Assembly: GCF_000379425.1 (NCBI RefSeq)
Contig: NZ_KB902183.1
Coordinates: forward strand, 58,434 to 122,433
Length of the DNA stretch: 64,000 nt
From: Corynebacterium lubricantis DSM 45231
GTDB lineage: Bacteria > Actinomycetota > Actinomycetes > Mycobacteriales > Mycobacteriaceae
Direction: 5' to 3'
Part shown: positions 9,553 to 17,742 of the stretch, piece after piece
Numbering within the stretch: the first letter of the stretch is position 1
How the letters are laid out: every line of letters starts with the position of its first letter
Program-made: the position numbers and the translations under genes
Notes under the pieces: generated by a model
What the model was told of the DNA's origin: nothing
Databases searched by the model: none
Seen by the model: the letters and a program-made list of their open reading frames with translations, nothing else

Positions 9553-11376
9553 ATGGCCTCTACACCAGCTTCTACACCGCTTGAAGATTATGCATTACTT
9601 TCGGACACGCACTCGGCGGCGCTGGTCTCACGCGAGGGGTCGGTGGATTGGCTCTGCATGCCGCGCTATGATTCGCAGGCTGTGTTTGCCAAGCTATTGG
9701 GCACGAGTGACAACGGGCACTGGAGTATCAGCGTCGAGGGCGGCACGGTGACAAGCTGGAGTTACCGGGGTGATTCCTTCGTGCTGGAAACCGAGTGGAC
9801 CTCAGAGACAGGGGTCGCGCTAGTCACCGACTTTATGCCGGTGGGTACGAATGGGAGCTTCTTCCAGAACGCGGATCTTTTAAGGCGTGTGGAGTGCCTC
9901 TCAGGCGAAGTAGACGTGGACACTGCGATTAGGATGCGCTTCGACTACGGCCACGCCGTGCCCTTCCTGCGCTACCGGGACGATGAGGAGCGACCCGGTT
10001 TCGAGGAGATGCTTGCCGTGGCGGGGCCGGACGCGATCTATTTTCGTGGACCGCGGTTAGACCACGATGACGCAAACAAGCACCACTTTAAGTCCTTTCA
10101 CCTGCGCGAAGGGGACTGCCTGGAATGGGCAATGTTGTGGGCCGAATCCTATGGTGAGGCACCCGCGAAGGTGGACTATTCGAATTCGCTAGAGGCGACC
10201 ACCAAGTTCTGGGAAGAATGGATTGGCACCAGCACGGTTGCGGGAAAGTACAGCCCGTGGGCGCGGCGCTCCCTGCTTGTCCTGCGAGCCCTGACCGATT
10301 CAGTGACCGGAGGTATCGTCGCGGCACCCACGACTTCGCTTCCCGAGGAGTTCGGAGGCGAACGCAACTGGGATTACCGCTATGTCTGGCTGCGCGATTC
10401 AGCCCTGACTATCGAGGTGCTCGTCCAGTCGGGTTTCAACGATCGCGCCGGGGAGTGGCGCAATTGGCTGCTGCGTGCGATCGCTGGAGATACCAGCCAA
10501 TTGCGCATCATGTACGGTCTGCGCGGCGAGCGGCACTTGCCTGAGCACGAACTTCCGCACTTAAGTGGCTATGAGAATTCCACACCGGTGCGGATGGGCA
10601 ACGGAGCCGCCGAGCAGTACCAGGCTGACGTTGTTGGTGAAGTGATGATCGCGCTCGAGGCCCTGCGCGATTCTGGACTTGAGGAAAACACGTTCAGCTG
10701 GGAGCTCCAACAGGGGCTATTGGAATTCCAAGAGGAAAACTTTGACACCCTCGACCACGGGCTCTGGGAAATGCGCTCGGACCCCGACATGTTTACTCAT
10801 GGACGCGCGATGATGTGGGCGGCGTTCGACCGCGGGGTCAAAGCAGTGGAGCAGCACGGATTCGCGGGCCCAGTAGACACGTGGCGCGCGCTACGAGATC
10901 GGTTGCGCACAGAGATCATGGAACTGGGGTGGAACGACGAGCTTCAAACATTTACCCAGAAGTATTCCAATACCGAGGTCGACGCCTCACTTTTGCAGCT
11001 CGCCCAGATCGGGTTCATCGATTACAACGACCCCAAGATGCTCAGCACGGTAGCGCGCATTGAGCAGGAGCTTCTCGACGACGAGGGCTTCCTCCACCGC
11101 TATAAAACCGGCACGGGCACCGACGGCCTGGACGGGTCCGAGTATCCCTTCATCATGTGTTCCTTCTGGCTCATCGAGCAGTACGCCAAGTCGGGCAGGA
11201 TCGATGAGGCCGAAGCGAAGATGGACAGAGTCCTCTCCGTAGGCACCGAGCTGGGCTTATTCGCCGAGGAATATTCCACGCAGCACCGCCGCCTCGCCGG
11301 AAACTTTCCCCAGGCCTTCTCCCACTTGGGTGTGGTGCGTGCAGCTCACGCGCTCGTCCAGACCCGCCGCAAGTAG
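9553..11376 (+). CDS. Glycoside hydrolase family 15 protein (glucoamylase/trehalase-like)
   Basis: 607 residues. The N-terminal half (about 1-215) is the beta-rich domain that starts with LEDYALLSDTHSAALVSREGSVDWLC. The rest is an (alpha/alpha)6 barrel, with the family signature GGERNWDYRYVWLRDSALT at about residues 269-287. No signal peptide is seen, so it is cytosolic. In actinobacteria members act as alpha-glucan hydrolases or as trehalases, and sequence alone does not decide between them. A TAGGGT hexamer six bases before the ATG suggests a leaderless transcript. It stands alone between two terminators or convergent genes; the lipase gene converges on it 23 bases downstream. Confidence 0.88.
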   Translation: MASTPASTPLEDYALLSDTHSAALVSREGSVDWLCMPRYDSQAVFAKLLGTSDNGHWSISVEGGTVTSWSYRGDSFVLETEWTSETGVALVTDFMPVGTNGSFFQNADLLRRVECLSGEVDVDTAIRMRFDYGHAVPFLRYRDDEERPGFEEMLAVAGPDAIYFRGPRLDHDDANKHHFKSFHLREGDCLEWAMLWAESYGEAPAKVDYSNSLEATTKFWEEWIGTSTVAGKYSPWARRSLLVLRALTDSVTGGIVAAPTTSLPEEFGGERNWDYRYVWLRDSALTIEVLVQSGFNDRAGEWRNWLLRAIAGDTSQLRIMYGLRGERHLPEHELPHLSGYENSTPVRMGNGAAEQYQADVVGEVMIALEALRDSGLEENTFSWELQQGLLEFQEENFDTLDHGLWEMRSDPDMFTHGRAMMWAAFDRGVKAVEQHGFAGPVDTWRALRDRLRTEIMELGWNDELQTFTQKYSNTEVDASLLQLAQIGFIDYNDPKMLSTVARIEQELLDDEGFLHRYKTGTGTDGLDGSEYPFIMCSFWLIEQYAKSGRIDEAEAKMDRVLSVGTELGLFAEEYSTQHRRLAGNFPQAFSHLGVVRAAHALVQTRRK

Positions 11377-11399
11377 CGAAGGCAGCTATTTGTCGGTTG

Positions 11400-12263
11400 C
11401 TACTTGTCGGCAAACGGAGGCCTGGTCTCACCGCGGGGACGGGTCAGACCCCAGTAAATGAGTTTGACGCTCACGATGCGCGTAATCAGCCCGCCGTGGG
11501 TGACTGGGCGGTCAAGGTCAAAGCGACGCGCGATATCGACGTTGGCCACATCTGCCGGGGTCGTTGTAGCCAGATGCGACGTGCTGCTGGGGGTCGCCGC
11601 CCGATCAAGCGTTGTGTAAATACTGGTGTAGATCAGATCCGGGTGGGTGTTGGGCAGGGCATCAAGCTTATCGACGAATTCTGAGCCCACCAGCTGCTGT
11701 ACGCCTCCCTCGCTGGCGAGCCACCGTGCGAGCCGGGGCACTCTCCTCACGAGCGGAGCGAGGCGCTGAGCGAGCCCACCGAGGGTGCTGCCATGGAAGG
11801 TTGCCCCGAGTGTGACCACTCGGCGCAGGTTTGCCGCGCCACCGAGTTCGCCGGTGTAGAGCTTGACCAAGGCCGCTCCCTGGGAGTGCGCGACGATATC
11901 AACCTGAGGCGCCCCAGTTTCCTTCTTCACCCGCTCTACTTGTCCTGCTAGCTCCTGCGCTGCGCTTTCTAGATCACCTAGTCCATAGACACCGGGGACA
12001 AGCGAGAGGAGAGAATTGGAATTGGTGCCGTAATCGTAGGCCCAGACGCTAAAACCGGAGCGCTGCAGGTTCCTCGCCGCCCAGTACCAGTGCCGAGAGT
12101 TATCGGTGCGACCGTGCACGAGTAGGACAGGGGTGGGATGCGTGGGCCGGAAATGAGGGTTATTGAAGATGGGTCGGCCAACGGAGTTCTTCGGCTGTAA
12201 AATCGCAGGCGGAATTCCGTAACGCCATGTCACTGCAGTGACTGCTCGAAGAAAATCCGACAT
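11400..12263 (-). CDS. Alpha/beta-hydrolase lipase (class 2 triacylglycerol lipase-like)
   Basis: 287 residues. The oxyanion region TPVLLVHGRTDNSRHW (44-59) and the nucleophile elbow VAHSQGA (Ser127, A-H-S-x-G instead of G-x-S-x-G) match the actinobacterial lipase/esterase family; a histidine in HGGLITRIVS near the C-terminus is a candidate for the third triad member. Signal peptide not evident, so either cytosolic or exported by another route. TAGACT eight bases before ATG 12263 suggests a leaderless transcript. The substrate is unknown. Confidence 0.8.
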   Translation of the reverse strand: MSDFLRAVTAVTWRYGIPPAILQPKNSVGRPIFNNPHFRPTHPTPVLLVHGRTDNSRHWYWAARNLQRSGFSVWAYDYGTNSNSLLSLVPGVYGLGDLESAAQELAGQVERVKKETGAPQVDIVAHSQGAALVKLYTGELGGAANLRRVVTLGATFHGSTLGGLAQRLAPLVRRVPRLARWLASEGGVQQLVGSEFVDKLDALPNTHPDLIYTSIYTTLDRAATPSSTSHLATTTPADVANVDIARRFDLDRPVTHGGLITRIVSVKLIYWGLTRPRGETRPPFADK

Positions 12264-12300
12264 GTTGAGTCAGTCTAATTGTGGGCGAGCTATGGAACGC

Positions 12301-12327
12301 AAAAAGGGACGTGAAAACACGTCCCTT
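12301..12327 (-). terminator. Terminator of the M23 peptidase gene
   Basis: On the minus strand AAGGGACGTG-TTTT-CACGTCCCTT forms a perfect 10-bp stem followed by TTT. It lies 27 bases past the stop of the M23 peptidase gene and separates it from the lipase gene. Confidence 0.85.
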
Positions 12328-12353
12328 GTACGACTGCTGATGCAGAGAGAGAA

Positions 12354-13184
12354 TTACAGCGAGATGCCGTGGGATGCCAACCAAGCCTGAGGGTCAACTG
12401 GGCCGGAGCCTGCCGGGTGGATCTCGAAGTGCAGGTGGGAGCCCGTGGACTGGCCTTCGCTGCCCATTCCTGCGATGTTCTGACCAGCCTCGACGCGCTG
12501 ACCAACGGAAACAGCGAGCGTGGACATGTGGCCGTAGACGGTCATCGAACCATCGTCGTGCTGGATGCGGATCCACTGGCCGTAACCAGACGCTGGGCCA
12601 GAGTCGATGACGGTACCGGCCATGGCAGCCAAGATTGGGGTGCCGATGCCGTTAGCAATATCGATGCCATTGTGCATGGTGCCCCAGCGTGGGCCGAAAC
12701 CGGATGTGAAGGTGCCCTGTGCTGGCTTGACCACGGCTGCGCCGGTAATCGCATCGGAGCTCGTGGCTGCTGCGGCGTCGAAGTTGCCCTGGGACACTGC
12801 TGTTGTCGCAGCTGCTGCCTCGGCGGCGAGGCGGTCGGCCTCAGCCTGCGCTGCAGCTTGTGCTTCTGCTGCGAGCTGGTTGCTGTAATCAACGGCCTTG
12901 TTCAGCTGCTCGTTGGCGTTAGCGGTTGGCTTGTGCTCGTTGAGGTTTAGGATCTGAGGAACCGAATTGACAGCTGCCTCAGTGATTGCCTGGCTGTCGT
13001 TGACGAGATTAACGTCAGTCGCCTGAGGCTGGTCTTCGTTGGTGAGTGTGGCTGCCGCCGCGCCACCGATACCTGCCGAAGATACGGTGGTGGCTACAGC
13101 CGCCGCGATCGCAACGCGGCCCTTGGTGCGGGAAGAGACCTTGCGGTGCTTCCCCGCGTTCGAAGGTCGAGTGTTAAGTCGCAT
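12354..13184 (-). CDS. Secreted M23 (LytM) metallopeptidase
   Basis: 276 residues. A basic N-terminus (RTKGRVA) leads into a hydrophobic Ala-rich signal sequence (about 23-46). A helical Ala/Gln/Glu-rich linker (about 95-130) precedes the LytM domain. Zinc ligands are visible as H171 and D175 in MHNGIDIA and as H252 in SHLHFE, with H250 as the catalytic partner, so the site is complete. It would cleave peptide cross-bridges in peptidoglycan outside the membrane. It has its own terminator and a long upstream region. ATG 13184 is the only plausible start before the basic signal region. Confidence 0.9.
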   Translation of the reverse strand: MRLNTRPSNAGKHRKVSSRTKGRVAIAAAVATTVSSAGIGGAAAATLTNEDQPQATDVNLVNDSQAITEAAVNSVPQILNLNEHKPTANANEQLNKAVDYSNQLAAEAQAAAQAEADRLAAEAAAATTAVSQGNFDAAAATSSDAITGAAVVKPAQGTFTSGFGPRWGTMHNGIDIANGIGTPILAAMAGTVIDSGPASGYGQWIRIQHDDGSMTVYGHMSTLAVSVGQRVEAGQNIAGMGSEGQSTGSHLHFEIHPAGSGPVDPQAWLASHGISL

Positions 13185-13639
13185 TAAGCTTCTCTCATTC
13201 TGTTACCGTTTTGTTACTAAGCCAAGACTGTAAACCCTTAACCGTGACTAGCGCAAGTCCATAGCGCCCCTAGCAGGATTCTCTTAACCTTTGCCCAGGG
13301 TTTGGAACGGGCCACTGATTACCTGAAGTTTCTGGCTACCACCTGCGGTTTTGTGAACTTTTTAACGTTATCTTACCGTGATTTTAGGGGAAAGAATTGT
13401 AAAAGAATTCATCCACAATTATTGCAAGGGCGGTCTGAGGCACCTGTATATTCAACCAGATCAATGGTCTCTTTATAACAAAAGCGTCAACAAGTTTTGA
13501 AAGCAGTATCCTTCCGGGATTCGCCGGGACAAATATTGCTCGGATGCATTCGAAGTAATCAGGCATAGAATTGCTCTATACAAAGCCAGTGTTTCCAACT
13601 TATAGAGGATTCCCACTCGACTCGAACTGCAGGATTAGC
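13185..13639 (-). promoter_or_regulatory. Long non-coding region upstream of the M23 peptidase gene
   Basis: About 455 bases between the M23 gene and the insertion sequence, more AT-rich towards the insertion. A candidate minus-strand promoter lies within 100 bases of the gene, but I see no unambiguous -35/-10 pair. I looked for the c-di-AMP (ydaO) riboswitch found upstream of many actinobacterial cell-wall hydrolases and could not recognise its conserved blocks. A 60-codon open frame at 13384-13566 (minus) has no recognisable features. The insertion sequence may have displaced part of the original region. Confidence 0.4.
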
Positions 13640-13703
13640 TGTTGTGCGTCACGACTTCGTTGACACTTCCAGCAGGTGGTTGCGTGGTGGTGGTAGTTGA
13701 CGC

Positions 13704-13727
13704 ATCAGTCGGGACATTGTTGACACA
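13704..13727 (+). repeat. Left inverted repeat of the IS481 element
   Basis: 24 bases identical to the reverse complement of 15000-15023 at the right end. A weaker copy lies further out at 13640-13666. Confidence 0.85.
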
Positions 13728-13746
13728 GTTCTATCGATAATGGGCC

Positions 13747-14943
13747 ATGAGCTACGACAACCCCAACATGGCCATCATCAAAGCCATTACCGAACAACAT
13801 ATGAGCGTGACAGAAGCTTCCCGCCACTTCAATCGTTCACGGCAGTGGATCTACACACTGCTCAAACGCTATAACGTAGCCGGCCCAGAAGGCGTCGAGC
13901 CGCAATCAACAGCCCCGAAAAACAGGCCGAATAAGATCCCCGATACCGTCGTCAAAGAAATCGTAGCGATCCGACGAGAACTTGCGAGCAAAGGCGCCGA
14001 TAACGGCCCCGATTCAATTGCCTGGGTCCTGACCCAACGCGGCCTGCACGCCCCGGCAGAATCCACAATCCGACGCATCCTTCGCACCCACGGGCTGATC
14101 ACCCCGCAACCACGCAAGCGCCCGAAGTCGTCCCTGCACCGCTTCCAAGCCATGCTTCCTAACGAATGCTGGCAAGCCGATGTCACTTACCTACGTTTAG
14201 CCGATGGCAGTGATGTTGAAGTCCTCGATTTCCTCGATGACCACTCACGATTCTTGCTGTATCTTGTGGCCTACCCCAGGGTCTATGGCCCCACGGTTGT
14301 ACGCGCCATCGAGCAGATCACCGCCGACTACGGGCTGCCGCAGTCGACCTTGACTGATAATGGATTGATCTTCACGGCATGTCTGGCAGGGGTGAAAGGC
14401 GGTAAGAACGGATTTGAGAAATACCTTGAAGCCCACAGCATCAAACAGAAAAACGGGCGGATCGCACACCCACAAACACAAGGCAAAATCGAACGCTTCC
14501 ACCAAACACTCAAAAAATGGATCAAAGCCCAACAACCCGCCGAAACCATCCCAGAGCTACAACAACAACTCAACGAATTTCGCACCTGGTACAACCACGA
14601 CCGCCCACATCGCGCACTGGGCAGAAACACCCCACACCAGGCCTACACAGCCCTGCCCAAATCCAGCCCTCAACCCTTGGTCACCGAGGACCACAGGGTC
14701 AGAAACGACAGAGTCGATGCCGCTGGACGCATCACACTGCGATTCGCTGGAGAAATGCGCTACCTCGGGATTGGACGCAGACATAAAGGAACACCCACAC
14801 TGACCGTCATCGCAGGCAGACGTGCAACAACCTCGAACGCAGAAACAGGAGAAATCATTGCCGAGCACGACATCGACATCGGGCGTCGCTACCAACCCAA
14901 TCTGATCAAGAACACATCACGCCCACACAAGAAAGCGCCGTAA
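13747..14943 (+). CDS. IS481-family transposase (DDE integrase core)
   Basis: 398 residues. An N-terminal helix-turn-helix (MSVTEASRHFNRSRQWIYTL, residues 19-38) is followed by a second HTH-like region and the rve integrase core. The catalytic triad is visible as D in CWQADVTYLRL, D in STLTDNGLIF and E in GKIERFHQTLKKW. The C-terminal segment has the YNHDRPHRALG motif seen in this group. The frame is uninterrupted, so the enzyme may be active. Codon use (many AAC/CCA/ACA codons in the C-terminal third) differs from neighbouring GC-rich genes, consistent with recent arrival. Confidence 0.93.
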   Translation: MSYDNPNMAIIKAITEQHMSVTEASRHFNRSRQWIYTLLKRYNVAGPEGVEPQSTAPKNRPNKIPDTVVKEIVAIRRELASKGADNGPDSIAWVLTQRGLHAPAESTIRRILRTHGLITPQPRKRPKSSLHRFQAMLPNECWQADVTYLRLADGSDVEVLDFLDDHSRFLLYLVAYPRVYGPTVVRAIEQITADYGLPQSTLTDNGLIFTACLAGVKGGKNGFEKYLEAHSIKQKNGRIAHPQTQGKIERFHQTLKKWIKAQQPAETIPELQQQLNEFRTWYNHDRPHRALGRNTPHQAYTALPKSSPQPLVTEDHRVRNDRVDAAGRITLRFAGEMRYLGIGRRHKGTPTLTVIAGRRATTSNAETGEIIAEHDIDIGRRYQPNLIKNTSRPHKKAP

Positions 14944-14999
14944 ACCAAGAACAATGTTCTTGCCTTACGGCGCTAACTGTCAACCATGTCGCGACTGAT

Positions 15000-15023
15000 T
15001 GTGTCAACAATGTCCCGACTGAT
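15000..15023 (-). repeat. Right inverted repeat of the IS481 element
   Basis: 24 bases matching the reverse complement of 13704-13727 exactly. A second similar site (TGTCAACCATGTCGCGACTG) directly precedes it in the same orientation. Confidence 0.85.
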
Positions 15024-15027
15024 CACA

Positions 15028-15101
15028 TGGAGCCGGCGACGAGAATCGAACTCGCACTCTCAGCTTGGGAAGCTGATGTTCTACCACTAAACTACGCCGG
15101 C
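15028..15101 (-). tRNA. tRNA-Gly (anticodon CCC), CCA encoded
   Basis: The minus strand folds into a full cloverleaf: acceptor GCCGGCG pairs with CGCCGGC, the anticodon stem TCAGC/GCTGA encloses TTCCCAA with anticodon CCC (reads GGG), and the T-arm contains GTTCGATTC. The discriminator is T and CCA follows, encoded in the DNA at 15030-15028. The insertion sequence begins on the very next base, so the original 3' trailer and terminator of this tRNA have been replaced. Confidence 0.95.
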
Positions 15102-15172
15102 AATGGTGAAAATCTTAGCACCACCCATGCCCACCCATAAATTCGCCCTCCTACTGCCGTAGAGTAGACACT

Positions 15173-15742
15173 GTGATTTTGTCTGACCATGATATCCGCG
15201 ACGCCATCGACGACGGCCACCTCGGCATTGAGCCTTATGATCCGCAGCTGGTGCAGCCCTCGAGTGTCGATGTGCGAATGGATAAGTTCTTCCGCGTGTT
15301 CAACAACTCCCGCTACACCCACATTGATCCGAAGGTGGAAATGGAAGACCTGACCACCTTGGTCGAGGTTCCCGAAGGTGAGGCATTCGTGCTGCATCCA
15401 GGTGAGTTTGTTCTTGCCTCGACGTTGGAGAAATTTACCTTGCCGGCCGACCTAGCTGGTCGGTTGGAAGGGAAGAGCTCCCTGGGTCGTCTTGGCCTGC
15501 TGACTCACTCCACGGCCGGGTTTATCGACCCGGGCTTTAGTGGCTACATCACGCTCGAGCTCTCTAATGTGGCGAACCTGCCGATCACCCTGTGGCCGGG
15601 GATGAAGGTGGGTCAACTGGCTCTTTTTAAGATGTCCTCGCCGGCTGAGGTGCCCTATGGCACAGGCAAGCTTGGGTCGAAGTATCAAGGCCAGCGCGGT
15701 CCGACACCATCGAAGGCGTACCTGAACTTCCGGGACCAGTAG
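15173..15742 (+). CDS. dcd: dCTP deaminase
   Basis: 189 residues, the usual length. The protein has the [16 protein letters not shown] start typical of the family and the catalytic region [21 protein letters not shown] with the conserved Glu in GYITLELSN. It converts dCTP towards dUMP for thymidylate synthesis; actinobacterial members are often bifunctional (deaminase plus dUTPase), which the sequence allows but does not prove. GTG 15173 is preceded at seven bases by TAGAGT, so the message is probably leaderless. It is divergent from the tRNA-Gly gene. Confidence 0.95.
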   Translation: MILSDHDIRDAIDDGHLGIEPYDPQLVQPSSVDVRMDKFFRVFNNSRYTHIDPKVEMEDLTTLVEVPEGEAFVLHPGEFVLASTLEKFTLPADLAGRLEGKSSLGRLGLLTHSTAGFIDPGFSGYITLELSNVANLPITLWPGMKVGQLALFKMSSPAEVPYGTGKLGSKYQGQRGPTPSKAYLNFRDQ

Positions 15743-15750
15743 GCGACTAG

Positions 15751-16020
15751 CTAGTTCGCAGCCGCTGGTTCTTCTGATTCCTTCGTGCGGGTGCCGCCGT
15801 GGGAGCCGAGGACGACGCCTGCGAGCTTCGTGGACGTTGGCCACGCGAACATGGTGATGATAAACGCGATTGGCCATGCGATGATGATCGACAGTGGCCA
15901 GCTACGCAGCCATTCCATGGAGAATCCGCCGCCCAGGATGAGGCTCATAATTCCGGACATCAAGGTGGCCATAATAAAGGTCATGAAAACTTGCGCGATG
16001 ATGGCATATTTCTTGCTCAT
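15751..16020 (-). CDS. DUF2798 family small membrane protein
   Basis: 89 residues with two hydrophobic segments (about 7-30 and 41-60) joined by a short loop containing GGGFSMEWLRSWP, and a charged C-terminal tail (SHGGTRTKESEEPAAAN). The layout matches DUF2798 proteins. The gene converges on dcd, with stops 8 bases apart. Function unknown; it is likely an inner-membrane protein. Confidence 0.75.
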   Translation of the reverse strand: MSKKYAIIAQVFMTFIMATLMSGIMSLILGGGFSMEWLRSWPLSIIIAWPIAFIITMFAWPTSTKLAGVVLGSHGGTRTKESEEPAAAN

Positions 16021-16370
16021 GTAGGTTTACCCATTTCTGATCTGGGCACTGACGCATCGAACTCCTAATGTCGAGGGCGCCAGTACTAATTGCATTGATT
16101 ACTGTGGCGCCTCGGGTTCGTTCACCGCATTAAAGCGGAGCGACTGCATCTCGAAATGGGTCGAGGGCTGGAATAACCACACCAGCCATGATCTTTTAGG
16201 CTTGAATAACTTAACGCAAAACAAGATTTCGCGCTAATCGACGATTGCCCTGGGCGGCTTATTTTCTTCAAAAATGTGAAGAAAATAACTAACAAATCAG
16301 ATAGGCTACGGCCTTAATCGGCCCATGTGAAAAATAGCGTGAAAAGTAGCTTGAAGAGAAGGCAGTATAT
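16021..16370 (+). promoter_or_regulatory. Intergenic promoter region of the aminotransferase and DUF2798 genes
   Basis: About 350 bases between divergent genes. The left part contains an inverted repeat (GGCGCC...GGCGCCTC around 16077-16112). The right part is AT-rich with a palindrome TTTTCTTCA-AAAATG-TGAAGAAAA at 16262-16285, a candidate operator or attenuator for the aminotransferase gene. GAGAAGG (16355-16361) 9 bases before ATG 16371 is the likely ribosome site. Confidence 0.45.
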
Positions 16371-17672
16371 ATGAGCGACAATGTGTTTTACTCTTGGTCA
16401 GCCCAGGATCTCATTAATCCCGTTGAAATTGTTTCTGCAGAAGGCGTGCGTTTTACCGATTCAGAGGGCAAGGAGTATCTTGATTTTGCTTCGCAGCTGG
16501 TGAACACCAATCTGGGCCACCAGCACCCAAAGTTGGTGCAGGCGATCAAGGACCAAGCTGATGTTTTGAGTACGGTCCAGCCGGCTTTCAAGAACTCAAC
16601 TCGCAGCGAGTTGGCACGTCTTATCGTGGAGGCGGCCCCAGGCGATCACTTCAAGAAAGTGTTTTTCACCAATGGCGGTGCGGAAGCTGTCGAGAATGCT
16701 ATTCGTATGGCACGGAGCTACACCGGTCGTCGTAAAGTTCTTTCTGCCTACCGCTCCTACCATGGCGCGACCTCGATGGCGATCGCCCTGACCGGCGAAC
16801 CTCGCCGCTGGAAGAACGAGCCAACGGACGCCTCCGTGGTCCGTTTCCACGGCCCTTATACCTACCGTTCCGCGTTCTATGCAGAAAACGAGGAGCAGGA
16901 GTGCGAGCGCGCACTCGAGCACCTGGAGCAGACCATCGTTCTCGAAGGACCGGAGACGTTTGCGGCGCTGATCATGGAGCCGGTCATTGGTAGTGCGGGT
17001 GTGCTGGTTCCGCCAGAGGGCTACCTTAAGGGGCTGCGCGAGATCTGCGATAAGTACGGCATCGTCTACATTGCCGACGAGGTCATGGTCGGCTTCGGCC
17101 GGACCGGCGCGATGTTCGCCGTGGACAACTGGGGTGTCGTGCCTGACCTGATTACTTTTGCGAAGGGCGTGAACTCCGGCTACGTGCCGCTGGGTGGTGT
17201 GATCATGTCCGAGGACATCGCGAATACCTGGGCGACCACTCCGTATCACGGTGGCCTGACATACTCGGGTCACCCGCTGGCGTGTGCACCTGGTGTGGCG
17301 ACATTCGGGGTCCTCGAGGAGGAAAATATTGTCGAGCGCACCCGCGATCTGGGCGAGCGCGTGGTCAAGCCTCGTCTGGAGCAGTGGCGCGAGAAGTACA
17401 ACGTGGTGGGCGACGTCCGCGGTCTTGGTCTGTTCTGGGCCGTCGAGTTTGTGAAGGACTCGGAAACTCGCGAGCCACTGATTCCGTTCAACGCCTCCGG
17501 CGAGGCTGCGGCGCCGATGGCTCCGTTCAGCAAGACGGTTAAGGAACATGGCGTGTGGCCATTGGTCAGCGGCAACCGCATCCACATTGCGCCGCCGCTG
17601 GTGATTTCCGAAGAGGACCTGAACAAGGGCTTGGACGCGATCGAAGCCGGAATTATTGCACTTGAAGGCTAG
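16371..17672 (+). CDS. Class III pyridoxal-phosphate aminotransferase
   Basis: 433 residues. The fold-type I class III signature is clear: FFTNGGAEAVENAIRMAR (phosphate-binding), YRSYHGATSMA, IADEVMVGFGRTG with the Asp that pairs with the pyridine nitrogen, and the Schiff-base lysine K265 in TFAKGVNSGYVPLGG. Relatives include omega-amino acid:pyruvate and taurine:pyruvate transaminases, but the donor amino acid cannot be assigned from sequence. A 16-bp hairpin follows 29 bases after the stop. The gene next to it encodes a broken flavin monooxygenase, which might once have been part of the same pathway. Confidence 0.85.
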   Translation: MSDNVFYSWSAQDLINPVEIVSAEGVRFTDSEGKEYLDFASQLVNTNLGHQHPKLVQAIKDQADVLSTVQPAFKNSTRSELARLIVEAAPGDHFKKVFFTNGGAEAVENAIRMARSYTGRRKVLSAYRSYHGATSMAIALTGEPRRWKNEPTDASVVRFHGPYTYRSAFYAENEEQECERALEHLEQTIVLEGPETFAALIMEPVIGSAGVLVPPEGYLKGLREICDKYGIVYIADEVMVGFGRTGAMFAVDNWGVVPDLITFAKGVNSGYVPLGGVIMSEDIANTWATTPYHGGLTYSGHPLACAPGVATFGVLEEENIVERTRDLGERVVKPRLEQWREKYNVVGDVRGLGLFWAVEFVKDSETREPLIPFNASGEAAAPMAPFSKTVKEHGVWPLVSGNRIHIAPPLVISEEDLNKGLDAIEAGIIALEG

Positions 17673-17701
17673 CCGTTCGGGCCCAATGTGGGCTGCGGAA
17701 T

Positions 17702-17742
17702 AGGGCATCCATACTTCTCGTTGATTGAAGTATGGATGCCCT
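17702..17742 (+). promoter_or_regulatory. Perfect 16-bp hairpin spanning a start codon
   Basis: AGGGCATCCATACTTC (17702-17717) is the exact reverse complement of 17727-17742, with a 9-base loop. The right arm contains the ATG (17732) of the downstream flavin monooxygenase. It could be a terminator for the aminotransferase (though no T-run follows), or a structure that hides the start codon when the two genes are co-transcribed. Confidence 0.6.

Larger units (their letters stand above)
13640..15027 (+). mobile_element. IS481-family insertion sequence
   Basis: The element carries one transposase gene (13747-14943). Inverted repeats of 24 bases flank it exactly: 13704-13727 and 15000-15023 (ATCAGTCGGGACATTGTTGA core). 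Each end carries a second, less perfect copy: an outer one on the left at about 13640-13666 (GTCACGACTTCGTTGACAC) and an inner one on the right at about 14978-14999 (TGTCAACCATGTCGCGACTG). Such doubled sites are likely transposase-binding repeats. I placed the outer left edge at TGT 13640 and the outer right edge at ACA 15027; the left edge could instead be near 13700. I see no convincing target duplication. The right edge touches the CCA end of tRNA-Gly. Confidence 0.8.

Noticed and set aside
13185..13639. c-di-AMP (ydaO) riboswitch upstream of the M23 peptidase gene
   Set aside because: I could not match the conserved blocks of the riboswitch; an infernal search with RF00379 would decide.
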